Assembly (NCBI GenBank): GCA_049724395.1 | Contig: JAUGWO010000289.1 | Location: 57,154-121,153, forward strand | Source: Spongospora subterranea f. sp. subterranea | Taxonomy: Eukaryota; Endomyxa: Phytomyxea; Phytomyxea; Plasmodiophorida | Direction: 5' to 3' | Length of the DNA stretch: 64,000 bases | Shown here: piece after piece, positions 1 through 10,899 of the stretch | Layout of the letters: the number at the start of each line of letters is the position of its first letter | Numbering within the stretch: the stretch's first letter is position 1 | Notes under the pieces: generated by a model | Told to the model about the DNA's origin: nothing | Databases searched by the model: none | Seen by the model: the letters and a program-made list of their open reading frames with translations, nothing else | Position numbers and translations under genes: made by a program

Positions 1-295
1 GATAATACCTGAGAACTTGAAGCTGATTACAGGTTCTGCAGCGCTTGAAAATGCCGGTAATGGCCGGCCAGCCGCCTACCAAAGAAGCGGCGTAAACAGC
101 GCTAGCCCTATATAATAGTTCTACGCTGCGGTATGATACCCATTTCAAAAAATCCTGGACGACAAGTCCAGATACAACTCGTATATCAAAAAATTTAAGG
201 ACACCAAGAAAAATTCTTGCCAAACGGGATTCGGTTTAGATGAAAACGACGCTCTTGAAGGCGTCACGACGATTGATGAGAAGTTGCAGACATTG
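1..295. other. Stretch with no recognised gene
   Basis: Short open frames only, none with recognisable protein similarity. I see no splice-linked coding pattern, no tRNA-like B box and no repeat other than the arm that begins at 296. Confidence 0.4.
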
Positions 296-1087
296 TGTCC
301 GTTTTTCTCCCGTCTGGACGTCTTGTTTGGACATCGTCAACTTGTGAATCCCAGTGTTATCATATCTGTTGGTGGAAATGTTTTTGTAGACGGGAACGAT
401 TGGCTTGGCAATACGCCTGCCCAATGCCTCTGATGAAACCGATGACCTCAATGACGATTCTGATGATGGTCTTAACAGCAGCGTTGGTGCTTGCTTTGTT
501 GGTGACGATCTGACCGTGTCAGTTGAAAATTCAGGGCTCCCCTGTTCTGAATCAAGTGAGCATCATGTTTGGTCGTCTGACGAAAAAACAATCGCCAGGG
601 ATTTGTTGATTGTTGCCTAATCTTGCCCATTGGCCAATAGCTTGGCAGTTGCGCCTTGGTCGATCGATTTCAAGTAAGCCATGGCAAATGATTTATGAAC
701 CGACTTTACCGAAACAGGTTTTGGGCTGGTGAACGCGACGGCTGCGTCGGGATTGGTTTTCCATTTTTTTAAGGACCTAAGTTCTGTGAATTGGCAATGG
801 AATCATGGCGCAGCTCCCGATTTTCGTCACTTGATTCAGAACAGGGGAGCCCTGAATATTCAACTGAAACGTTCAGGTCGTCAACAGCGGAGACAGCACC
901 AACGCTGCTGATAGGACAGAATCATAATTGAGGTCATCGTCCTTGTCAGAGCCATTGGAATGGGCAGGCGTATTGCCAAGCGAATCGATTCCGTCTACAA
1001 AAATAATCCACCAACAGACATAATAACACTGGGATTCACAGGCTGACGATGTCCAAACAACACGTCCAGACGGCAGAAAAACGGACA
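296..1087. repeat. Inverted repeat, arms about 260 bp
   Basis: The left arm (296-559) and right arm (828-1087) are imperfect reverse complements. For example, the start TGTCCGTTTTTCT of the left arm is matched in inverse by the end of the right arm, and the inner edge CTGTTCTGAATCAAGTGA is matched near 831-848. The unique spacer is about 270 bp. Translation of both arms in the equivalent frame gives related peptides (SVFLPSGR...VWTSS...CESQCY), but no family is recognised, so they may be non-coding. It could be a foldback transposon or an inverted duplication of a gene fragment; no target-site duplication was found. Confidence 0.85.
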
Positions 1088-2577
1088 GGACTGGATAGAG
1101 ATGTTTTCGGAAAAAACATTCTTTCAAAAACAATGGTTTGACTTGATTTGTCAATATTGTCAATCATTATGATGTCGAACCCGAGTTGGAAGAAGAGCGT
1201 TAGTGTGGAACACATCGGCTGAAAAGAGCGGATATGGTGGCAGCTCCAAAATCGTTCGCAATGTGGGAATTTGAACTTCGATCTGCACTCGCTTGGTTGG
1301 ATCGATTCGCCCATTCCCTGGAACCCATATCATTATCGTGGCGCATAGCGTCGAGCCGCATCGATTGCCGAACAGCGTTGCTGTCGGGCAATGACCCGAT
1401 TGGCTCTGAATCTGGGATTCGGGCTCTGGTGCGAGACCAGACATTGATGGCAATTTCGCCTACCAGATTCGGAGGATTCTGATTGAATGCTGCAACAACC
1501 TCTTGTCTAGGCCTCATGAACTCTGGCATCTTTGGCCCTTCTGATTCTTGTAAATCCTACCGATGACGACTGCTTCGGCAATATAAATTACGAACGAAAT
1601 TCGTACATCATTCGGGGACAATCTCTGCCGCACACGTGCTTGAGGGTAGATCATCTGTATAGACGATGAGCAACTGTTGATGGCTTCAGTGTTGATACCA
1701 ATCGGGAGTCAAAAACCGTTGATGCTGCTGCGGCAGCGTCCTCTGTAAATATTGGAGTATGACTGCACGGAGGACAATGAATCCCTGAGGCAAACAAGAA
1801 AGGAAGTTCGGTAGTCTCTGCCAAGGATATACCTTGCCGACGACTCACCGACGAGTCCATAACTCACTCCCGATTTGATGTATAGCCCTGCGGGTGGAAG
1901 GCCCGTCTTCCTTTCAGATAAAAACTCGCCCACTGCGCCTCTCAGCAACGTTCGAGCACGGAAAAGGGGTAGGGATTTGATTGATATCAATATGTAATAA
2001 TGTGGTGTTTTGTGGCGAAAGTACTCTGTCAGCGAGACCGCCTGAGTATTAACCAATTGGCGATCTACCGATCGCGAGAGACAGAGAGGGAAGACATGAA
2101 AAAGAAGTCGAGTGTATTCGAGAGCGAATGATACGAAGAAGAAAAGAATGTGCGACCGTTGACAAATCTTGTGAACTGCAACTTGTTCCGAGAGGACGCT
2201 GGACGCTCATGCACAGCATACCAGATACGAGACTCTCGTGCAAAACGAGCTCATTCTGCAAATGCATGGCCGATGGAATCTTTGATCGCTTGGGTAAACT
2301 GCGAAAACGTACTGGAAACTCATCAAGCTGAACAACTCCCCATTGTTGGCTCCGGACCACGCGGTCTGAGCCTTTGTGATCTCAAATACAGTCAAAGGCG
2401 ACAAAAACATTATTCGATTACACAGTCTGGGATCAAAAACTTTGCATTTCTGAGGGTCTATTAGCAACCTGCTCTTTCAGTATTTCCCATTGGGAATCGA
2501 GGACAAAACAACAAAATTGTACTTAGACATTGGCAATCAGATCAACAAACAACCTCATATGTTTATATTGGTAAAGA
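1088..2577. other. No recognised gene
   Basis: Several open frames of 60-115 codons occur on both strands, for example on the minus strand at 1200-1529, 1709-2056 and 2049-2360. None resembles a family I know and none links to another through a plausible short intron. This could hold an unrecognised intron-rich gene or decayed repeat DNA. Confidence 0.35.
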
Positions 2578-3557
2578 TCACTGTTTAGCAGCGTCGGGCT
2601 GGTGATCTGGATGGGCCGCTATGAACGCTGGCAGTTTCTCCAGGGCAGCCGCGATTCGCGATATGATTGGGAATTGCGACATATCAACGTCGAACCGACG
2701 AGCGTTATAAACCTGTGGAACTAGACAGATATCGGCGATTGTGACATTGTCCCCAACACAACAGGCTCCTGCCGACGTGCTCAGATCCTTCTCCAACCCT
2801 GAAACCGGTCAACTTCACCCAATTGGAACAACCATATGAGCGAGAAATTACCGATCAGACCAAGAGTGATGAAATGTTTGCACCATTGAATGGCATCGCC
2901 TTTCTGGTATTTGATAACCCGCAGGTTCTGAACAGGTTGAATATCGGCAGCGATAATCAGGGCCTGACGTCGGGCAACGGAGCGTAAATCTGTTTGTTTC
3001 GCCACGAGGGCGCGTTAACTGTGATTTTCTTCAAGAACAATGAAAAATGAGTGAATTACAGGGATCTTTAGGCAGTAAGGGCGTCTGGGATGGTCTCGTC
3101 TCCTCCAGATATTCGATGATCGCCATGGACTCGTGCAACGAATGACCATCGATTCTGTGAACAAAAATGTTGTTGGGCAACGGGGGTGATCACCCAAGAC
3201 ACAAGCTGAAAACCAACTCGAGAACAGGGACCTGATGGACTGGAGACTGAGAGAAATTCACATCGTCCAATTGTTCGCCTTTCAACAGATTAATAGCGAC
3301 GTATTCTGTGTGGCAATTTTGTTATTGAATCAGTTGAAAAATCAGAGCGCGATGAATTTGAAAATCGGAATATTTTGAAGCAATGCACAATTAAAAATTT
3401 ATTTTCCAAAGCGGCGATTTGCAAAATGACAACGTGAAACTGAGGAAAAATCATGTTTACCATAGGGAATCCATTTCAGATTGAGAGCGATTCGAACTCG
3501 ATATGAGCAGGAACTACGCCAATACGACGACAGACGAGTAGGGCGTTGTTCCGACAT
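2578..3557 (-). CDS. GSTZ1: Maleylacetoacetate isomerase / zeta-class glutathione transferase, five exons
   Basis: Glutathione-dependent isomerisation of maleylacetoacetate to fumarylacetoacetate in tyrosine/phenylalanine breakdown, a cytosolic enzyme. Exons (minus strand): 3557-3461, 3305-3218, 3154-3060, 2989-2852, 2798-2578. Introns are 155, 63, 70 and 53 nt, all GT...AG. Spliced length is 639 nt, 212 residues, close to the usual ~215. The N-terminal thioredoxin fold carries the zeta signature SYWRSSCSYRVRIALNLK, with the catalytic Ser-Ser-Cys, then VPVLEIDG and ESMAIIEYLEE for glutathione binding. The helical C-terminal domain has IQPVQNL and CLVPQVYNARRF. The start is the ATG at 3557, directly before the signature. 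Frame is kept at all four junctions and family residues continue across each, so the gene looks intact. An overlapping minus-strand frame upstream (3514-3852) is not needed. Confidence 0.95.
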
Positions 3558-4600
3558 CCCTTTCGCCGCTGATCCTGCAATGAATCAGCGACGGTGACGA
3601 TATCGAGCGATTGCCCCCGTTGGCGATAATCGGAATAAAGAATGGGAGGGGCTGCGCCAGGTCATCCCTGACCATGACCATCTCTGGACCATTCATGGTG
3701 TTCTCATTCCAATCGGCCATCCAAAGAATAACCGATTTGTAAAGGATCATATGCCCCTGAGTACCCATCATTATTATTGTAGTTCGGTCGAAATAGCTAA
3801 ATTTCATGTCGACTCCTGATTTTGATCGTAGACAAAAAAGGGTTAACAACATATCTTGAGGGAAAAAGGTATAGAACTAACACCAGTCGATACGTCGTCA
3901 ACATTGCTGTTGAATCAAAGAATGACCCAAAGACCAAGACGACCTTGTTGCTGACCACAATCCGCTGCCGGTTCGCTGATGAAATTCAACAATGGCGAAG
4001 TCCAAAAGGGCAAATTACCATTCGAGGGTGACAATCGGGTAAAGGAGCATGACATTCGATAGAGATCGTCTGTAATGGAGAGTGACAGAACCAATGAGCT
4101 GGATTTATTCGAGCTCGCAGTACATTTCAAATGAACATAGTTGTTGTGGCGACAGTTGCAACGACTCCATTGGTCTCACAACGTGTCAATGATGAACTTG
4201 ATCACACAGTCTCTCTCGATGCGAATTGTTTCCAGGAGACCGGATCTGCAGCATTTGACATCCCGGGTGCAAACTGTATCTTTGACCTGGCTCCTCAATA
4301 ATACTTCCGATTTTCACGAACATTTTGTCGTCCCACACAGCCTAAAACGGCGACGTACTCAAATATGGACATGAGCAACGGCCTGAATAGGTTCATTATA
4401 GACGAATGGACTTGGCTCATTCCTGACGATGACATCTGGTCAGGAACTTGATCAACTCAACAATCGCCTCATATCCGTCGCAATTGGACGCAATGACTCG
4501 CCGAATGCGTTGGCGTTTCGCAATTAAGCGGGTGGTGCTATCCCCAATTATTTGGAATTGTATAACAATTTGGGCAAATGAACATAGAATTGTTTATGGC
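3558..4600. other. Upstream of GSTZ1, no recognised gene
   Basis: A plus-strand frame at 4131-4299 and minus-strand frames at 3514-3852 and 3915-4130 look mildly coding but match no family I can name. The copia remnant to the right fades out near 4600. A small unrecognised gene or the promoter region of GSTZ1 could be here. Confidence 0.3.
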
Positions 4601-4619
4601 CAAAGATCATACGAATTGG

Positions 4620-5333
4620 TGCGAAAGGACTGCAATATGGCGCATTCCATAGTACTTTTTGTGGTCAGTCATACCGAATTCAGCATTAAGTTTGCTCATA
4701 ATGGTTTCCATAAGATGGTCGACGTTGCGGGCAAAGATCATATCGTCAACGTGAAGTGCTAGTAGAACAACTTTCCCAGAATTGGAATGATTGAAATAGA
4801 AACAAGGATCCGATCTACTTCTTGAGAGTTGAGAAGTTCAGGGTCTCTATCAAGAAATTGTTCAGTTTCTTATTCCAGATGTGTCCGGCCTGTTTGAGTC
4901 CATATAGCCCTTTCTGTAATTTGCAGGCACGGTGTGGAAATTCTGCACTTATGAATCCCTCAGGTTGATCCATAAAAATCTCGGTGTCGTTTTACAAATG
5001 CACTAACAACGTCTTCCTGTCTAAGTTTCAATCCGTTCTGTACAGTAAGGGCTAGAAGCAAGCGTTGCGATTCCGCGTCAGACGACTATTAAACTTTTCT
5101 GAATGCCCATTCGGGTCAGATTGACTGCAATTACCCAGCGGCAGCCGATTGATTTCGATTTTTAGGCTTGTCGGTGAGAGTCCAAGTATTACTTCGTTGA
5201 AGTGTACTGAACTCCTTTTCTGCTGCTTTCTTCCAGTAATTAGCATTTGGGGAGCACAAAGCTTCTGATAAAGACGCAGGAATAGGTATAGTTGATGCTG
5301 AAACACCAAGAATTTCCTTTGGAATAACATCAA
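4620..5333 (-). pseudogene. Copia reverse transcriptase fragment
   Basis: Frames broken several times. Recognisable pieces include the start of the RT domain (about 5060-5330, related to the WKKA..EEF..L..N.TW region) and SDPCFYFNHSNSGKVVLLA followed by HVDDMIFARN near 4690-4820. The catalytic Asp-Asp pair is present but the surrounding frame is not intact. Confidence 0.75.
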
Positions 5334-5767
5334 CGGCTGTAGAATGATTTGCAGTATAGAGAAGTTCTGGGTTTCGGAAGACGCTCAGATCGCCGTAATT
5401 GTCTCAGAGGAATTTCCGACTGCATTCCTTCCTCAGAAGTACAATCTATTAACAACGCTGTAAGATTATGCTGTTCGTCAACAGCGTCTTCCTCAGAGTT
5501 AGCATTATGGGAAAAACTAAAACAGCATTCATCAAATTTCGCATCACGACTAATTACCGTCCGTTGATTCGACCAATCCCAAAATCTATAAGCCTTTTGT
5601 CGGTTAGCATGGAACGGTGCATAATACCGTCCCTTCTGGATCGGAAAGACTGCAGAAAATATGCGACATACTTCTCCATCGAACCAAAATTTCAGCCCTC
5701 TATCAGTACTGACGCCAAGCGACAATAAATTTCTGCTTATCTCTGGCATAAAAGGCGTATCCGTCAA
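5330..5767 (-). pseudogene. Copia pol fragment, integrase tail
   Basis: Starts with ISRNLLSLG, the region between protease and integrase, then jumps to KAYRFWDWSNQRTVISRDAKFDE, the conserved end of copia integrase, and the acidic linker before RT. The jump shows the catalytic integrase core is missing. Confidence 0.8.
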
Positions 5768-6114
5768 AGCAGCCTTGGATTGTCCAAAAGTTGCAGTGCT
5801 TGTCCAATATATGTGCTGTGGACATAATGATCATCACCAATTTGACTAGTTGTCGATTTATCTTTCTTTATGTCCGACATGAGAGATAAATCATTACAAA
5901 TATGTCGGTTACAACCTGAATCTAAGAGCCAGGAACTTCCTTCATTCTGACCAGCATATACAGAAGCAGAATAAGCAGAAATCACATCATTATCTTTATC
6001 ATTGTTAAAATTGCGTCGTTCTGGGTGCAAGTTAAAGCACGTCTTTTTCCAATACTTCGTACGTAAAGTGTTATAGTGTCGGCACATTCGACACGATTGA
6101 GCATTAGCTGCCAA
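5764..6114 (-). pseudogene. Copia zinc knuckle and aspartic protease fragment
   Basis: A remnant of the CCHC knuckle (CRMC and CFNLHPERR) is followed by the aspartic protease active site SSWLLDSGCNRHI. The frame ends before integrase. The distance to the next pol piece is too short for an integrase core, so that domain is deleted. Confidence 0.8.
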
Positions 6115-6130
6115 AATCCCATCTTGGTTC

Positions 6131-6474
6131 TCTTCATCACAATCAATGATAATTTGTTGGAGCTGATCCTATTGATGGGTGTGTCTGAAGAATATCAACC
6201 AGTAGTTGATACGATTGACGCTTCTTGTAAAACTCTATCGAGTATGCTTGTCATAACGAAACTTCAGAATGCCAAAATCCCATCTTGGTTTTCTTTAAGA
6301 CGTGCACTTCGACGAGGTTCGGCATTCTGAAGTTTCCTAATGACACGCATGCTCGATAGAGTTTTACAAGAAGCGTCAATCGTATCAACTACTGGTTGAT
6401 ATTCTTTAGACACTCCCATCAATAGGATCAGCGCCAACAAATTATCATTGATTGTGATGAAGTCTGAAGCGACT
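6131..6474. repeat. Palindrome formed by inverted duplication of copia gag
   Basis: Sequence 6319-6474 (part of gag, minus-strand coding) is repeated in opposite orientation at about 6131-6286, with a spacer of about 30 bases centred near 6300. Both arms encode the same gag segment (ILLMGVS.EYQPVVDTIDA), one on each strand. The similarity is high enough to read by eye, so the duplication is younger than most other damage in the element. Confidence 0.9.
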
Positions 6475-6996
6475 CGGGCAACATTATTCGATGCCCCTTG
6501 AACCTTTGCAATATATTCAGAAGCAGAAAGTGAACCTTGCTTAATGTTGAAGGTATCTTGGATAGCATTCAATGCGCCTAATGTTGAATTATTACCAAAG
6601 CGTGACTCTAGAATATTCCAAGCTTCTTGTGTGCTTAGAGAATTTTCTACAATTGGATAAATGTCTTCTCCGATGCTTATGAGCAAAACAGCATGTAATT
6701 TCTCATCAAGGGATGGATTGATATCTTGAGTCCCATTAATTGCCCCGCTAGCTCCTATAGCTTGAGACCCAATAAAAACTTGCGACTCCATCTGAAGAAA
6801 TTGTCATTGGTAAGTGTTGATACAATGGTTTGTAGCTTCCCAACTCGATCTGCATCATTACACCACATTTCGACTGTTAATCTATTAAAAGTATGTAATA
6901 GAGAAGACAGATACAGAAAGGAGGTGATATATTCAATCATTAATAGGTGACTGAAGATAGAAAATATCTCTAACATAAATAGAAGGAAGGGACAAT
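6264..6996 (-). pseudogene. Copia gag fragment
   Basis: Minus-strand frame with the gag-type N-terminal motif ending FFRWSRKFLLGLKL, a break, then about 155 residues with VENSLSTQEAWNILESRFG and DTFNIKQGSLSASEYIAKVQ, typical of copia gag (UBN2-like family). It ends inside the palindrome, so gag is separated from pol. Confidence 0.8.
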
Positions 6997-7213
6997 CGGG
7001 TGGCAGTTTCAACAGAATCTACATTTGTATCTCGGCCAATGTTGGCCAGAATACAGAGAAATTATACGGAAAAATGACGGAATTCTACAGAAAAATGTTG
7101 ATATAAATACAACAGAATAATCGAATAAACCTTGTGAAACTACGCTAAGGCCATCAGGGTTTATTTGACATCATCTACCTTGTTGGTTGAGTCATTGGAG
7201 GGTCAACCCTCAT

Positions 7214-9472
7214 CTAACCTTGGGATGACCGAGGAATATATTGACAGATATCAGAATTCTGTCTTCCTCTTTCAGAACAGCAATCGCGACTGAAGTTCAA
7301 GTAGGATATTGATTCTCCCCATCTCCGAACAAATTCTGAAACACTTCCAGCGCAATGACGATACAAACAATTTTCGACAGGACGAATGAATCTTGTGATG
7401 AAAGCGGTTAAACCCGGATGAGGCGATCTCATTGAATTTGTCTTCGCAATCCCGAACTGATGATACTTTTCGAGAATTTTTTTAAACGCTGAGAGGAGGT
7501 CTCGGGTTGATTTAGGAGCGAAGATTATGTCTTGCTGGAATATCGAATGGTCGGTCGATCGATCCGCAAAGTTTGGATCGCAAGCCCTGACAGCTCCGCT
7601 TTCTGAAGTCCCCATGCGCGAACGTAGGGCCCCATTTTCGAATGAACTCCTGTGTGTTTTGGCCACAGTGATGATCAACGCACCCCATGATGGGTTTCGG
7701 ACACCGGCTATAATATGATCGGAGAAGACTTCGAGTCATCTTGCAACTTGATCGGTATTTCTCGTTGAATTGGTAACACAAATTAATCGTATCTTCTGCG
7801 ATTTTTGACCTTGAAAGAGCAAGAACAAGAGCTTTGAGATCCAATAAACCGGGGTTTTGGTCTTTAAAAGCACAAATATTCATCAGTTTTTCTAAAAAAA
7901 GGCAAATGAAAACCTGTAGTCAGGGTTTCTGACGATTTTCGGCATCTGGTAACCGCAGGCGTTATGATTTGATCCAGGACCGGGGCAGTATTTCACTCCA
8001 AAACGATAGTGCTTGAAACGCGTTCCCCAACGTGTCTGGAACAGATCAATGTCTTTGCCGCAACAGTTCACAAGACAAAGCAGGACGGGGATACAGGTGT
8101 CCTTGAGACAAATAATCACTTTAGGACTAATACCGCAGAGCAACATTCTGTAAGAGACCAGTTTCAGAACAAAATTTGAAATTAGGATCAGTTTTTGCAG
8201 GGTGCTGGGTGCCTTGGCAATTAGCCTAGGATCAGGAACATTGATGTTGACCTCAACGGTATTCCGCCGCCGCTTTCTTCCGAGCAACCGTAGAAATTCC
8301 ATGATGTGTTCCCTCATGGCGTCACTGCTGTGAAACTCGACCTGTTCTGGATTCGTCCGTTGTCCCTAAACAGATGATACCGTTTGTGTTATCACATCCC
8401 AGACAGAGCGGGGGACCAGAGTTCTGACCAGAAACACACTGAGGCTATCATAGTCTTTGACCTCATCCAATTCCCAGTTTAGGAGCTGACAGAGCGTGTT
8501 CAATCCCACAGCATTATCAAAATGAACAATTTTTCGAGTATGCTCCGGAAATTCATCCTAGTACGCCCATAAGCAGGTACTGCTAATCACGATTCTCGTC
8601 AGTCGCTTACTGGTACGAAATTCTCACGAACGTCAACAGGCTGGTTTTTCGAATCGGGAGAATTTTCTATGCGGCAATCAAAAGTTTTGCCCTCTACGCT
8701 TTCAATTGACTGTTGACCATTCATACTAATAAGGGATGCATCACGGTTTAAACTCGTGCTGGGGGTGCAATCCTAACACGAACTCAGCAAACCCAAACAC
8801 AATTTGGACATGAACTGAACGGCTACGTTTCTGAAAGAACCGTCACCAAACTGGTGGGCGTTTGTGTTAGGGGGCACGAGATTCTCGAGAAAGTCTCTGG
8901 ACGGCAAACATTGGTGCTTGATGGGAATGCGATTTGGATCGATTAGGCAATGGGGGTTCTCGCCATCTTGCCTCAACTGATGAGAATCGAAATTGAAATG
9001 GGGCGAGTCAACTTTCGAACCCGGACTCGATTCCCATTCCTAAAAACGCACTTAACAAGCCGAATCTCTTTTTGAATATGAACTGAACGGCTACTTTCAT
9101 CGAAGAACTTTCACCAAACTTTTCGACACGATTGATATTGGAAAAATGAAACTCCAACAAAGGATTGCCTTGCAGCCAATTTGACTCCCATGTCGGATAT
9201 TCGAATACTGGAAAATGTAAATGGGTATCGTCATGGGGCATTGCCCATTGCTGCGACGGCGACATGGCGTCCTGCAAAGCCCAATCATCTCAGAATTTAT
9301 TCAATTCTTTGGAGCGACATTCCGTCATCCATACCGAGACCGTCGAGGAGGCCATTCTTGTGGCGACATTGGCCTGGTCGGAGCAAGGCGGCTCACCCAC
9401 AGGTTCGGTGGTCACCGATCGAGTCGGTCTGTTCGCCACAAGCAGTAATCCCAACAATTTGAGGACACGCAT
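7214..9472 (-). CDS. Predicted secreted protein with three tandem Cys/WG modules, multi-exon
   Basis: Not a family I recognise. Exons fitted by eye: 9472-9335 (signal peptide, MRVLKLLGLLLVA), 9271-9095, 9039-8827, 8772-8611, 8557-8396, then 8341 onward. The first five introns are 63, 55, 54, 53 and 54 nt, all phase 0, and every exon is a multiple of three. The 5' half encodes about 284 residues with no known domain. The 3' part has three divergent modules of about 85-110 residues, each ending in C-x4-C-x6-F-x2-[KR]-W-G-x7-F-x4-C with identical spacing: CLVNCC...TRWG (about 8080-7990), CVDHHC...RKWG (about 7690-7600) and CLYRHC...RRWG (about 7350-7260). Module 1 to 2 joins through a GT...AG intron near 7888-7950. 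The junction of modules 2 and 3 is unclear and may be a frameshift. The stop follows module 3 at 7214. Likely extracellular, disulphide-bonded. Confidence 0.6.
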
Positions 9473-9540
9473 TGGATGAATGGCGCAACAGTATCGCGGT
9501 TCGCCAACGGGGCCAGGATGAGTTCAGAGTCAATGATTAG
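8396..9540 (-). repeat. Dispersed repeat, copy 1 (paralogous with 21735-22860)
   Basis: The 5' half of the secreted Cys/WG gene, including its introns and about 70 bases upstream of the start, is found again in the same orientation at 21735-22860. Similarity stops at the codons for VFLVRT (about 8425 here, about 21745 there). Confidence 0.9.
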
Positions 9541-9555
9541 ACGAACGGATCTGTA

Positions 9556-9635
9556 GGTGTTAAACGCAAAGTGTCAGATACGGTTATGCTGGTGTTAAAC
9601 ACAAAGGGTCAGATTCGGTTATGTGGGTGTCAACC
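9556..9635. repeat. 35-bp tandem repeat, 2.3 units
   Basis: Units beginning GGTGTTAAAC at 9556 and 9591 and a partial unit (GGTGTCAACC) at 9626 are spaced exactly 35 bases apart. They abut the 3' end of the mariner-like transposase and may be its subterminal region. Confidence 0.85.
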
Positions 9636-10860
9636 TTCGTCGTCCATGCAAGAGAGCATCACGCTTTGTAATGTCATGAAGGTATTTTTCAGCTTCTGAG
9701 GTTCCAACTTCTCGTACGCATTTGATACAGCAGTTATTAGTTCATCCAAGTTTTTTTGGGATTCGGTATGTTGTATAGATTGAATTGCGTTGAAAAATCC
9801 CAGGTCCAGAATGTTGAGATCTGGACTGTTTGTGGCTGACACATCAGCCTAATATCATAACCATCTTCCTGCCCACAAAGTCGGAACTGCTCGTGATCAG
9901 GCTTGATATGCGGCCGAGCATTATCTTGCTGAATATAGATAGGAGCAGACCTTGAAAAATTTAGCTCGAATTGCAGGTAGAACCTTTGTCAACAGGGCGT
10001 CAACGTACTGTTTTTGATCAACTATCAGGCTTCGTCACCGCTGTGCCCTTTGTCGGTTTATGCTCGACCGTTTTCCAGGTTCCGAAGTTACGAACGGCCA
10101 GATGCCAATTTTTCCGTCAAAAACGCAGTTATTCTCGTCATCAAATCTTGGTCGAGCAACTGCTGCCAGGACAATGATTTTTACGATGAAGTTCTTGCTC
10201 TTGCATGAACGATAAGGTTCTTCTTCATCAGCCGTCAGATAAACTGTGGCGCGGTCGCGAGCAAGATAAAACCATTTTTCATCAATATACACTATGCCAA
10301 GCATCTCTCCAAATTTTGGTGAGGTAGAAATAGACAAGGGCTCAAGCATCGAAATACAAAAACTGATTCGAACGATCTTGTTACATTTAGTGAGCAGAGG
10401 CTTTAACGAATTTGTTTGACGCCGGATAATGCCTTTTTTAAGTTGACGATGTAATCTAGCGGCAGATATACCCGTTGCTGCAGATAAGTGTCTAAGGGTG
10501 TTCCTTTTGCTCAAAGGAACGGCAGCGACATCGAAAGAAATGTTCGGGTATTTTGGCTTTCGCTCGTTTTTAGATGCGATACAACTGCTGCAGTGGCTCC
10601 TGCCGCCAATGAATCTTTTCCTCGATGTCAAATCCGGCTCATCGTGATCCAAGATATGTTGAGTTCGGCCCCGATAATAGCGAACACCCCCTTTTTGGGG
10701 TTCCAGTGATATCCAACATCGTCAAAAGGTGGTACTGGTACACAGCTGTGCGAGCATCGTTGCTTAACACTGTTAACCGGTTCCGGTTGGTATCCTCATC
10801 TGCAACTTGTCCATTCGGCAGAAGGAACGTTCCTTTGATAATGAAAATATGCAATTCAAA
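9630..10860 (-). pseudogene. Mariner-like DDE transposase, frameshifted
   Basis: Three minus-strand frames form one transposase. The N-terminal part (10860-10650) has LSNDARTAVYQ. The helix-turn-helix follows with LRHLSAATGISAARLHRQL (about 10500). The catalytic core has VYIDEKWFYL (first Asp), SCKSKNFIVKI, LAAVARPRFD and FDGKIGIWPF, then IQQDNARPHI (second Asp, about 9910) and NSPDLNILDLGFFNAIQSIQ (third Asp) to the stop at 9630. The reading frame shifts between the second Asp block and NSPDLN, and again upstream. This belongs to the mariner-like group common in oomycetes and plants. It is inactive as it stands. Ter minal inverted repeats were not convincingly identified. Confidence 0.88.
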
Positions 10861-10899
10861 AAAAAGTTGACCCTCATCAACACTCAATGGCACTACCCA

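Larger units (their letters stand above)
4600..6996 (-). mobile_element. Ty1/copia-type LTR retrotransposon, degenerate
   Basis: Copia gene order is preserved on the minus strand with many breaks: gag (6996-6264), zinc knuckle plus protease (6114-5764), the end of integrase (5767-5330), then reverse transcriptase (about 5330-4620). Gag contains LTNDNFFRWSRKFLLGLKL and the QEAWNILESRFG-like region. Protease shows SSWLLDSGCNRHI. The integrase/RT junction shows KAYRFWDWSNQRTVISRDA. RT shows LLALHVDDMIFARN, where canonical elements have YVDDM. The catalytic integrase core is deleted between protease and integrase tail. No LTRs could be paired. A palindrome interrupts gag (separate entry). Confidence 0.9.

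Noticed and set aside
3514-3852. 112-codon minus-strand open frame upstream of and overlapping GSTZ1 exon 1
   Set aside because: It overlaps the supported GSTZ1 first exon in another frame and has no recognisable content.
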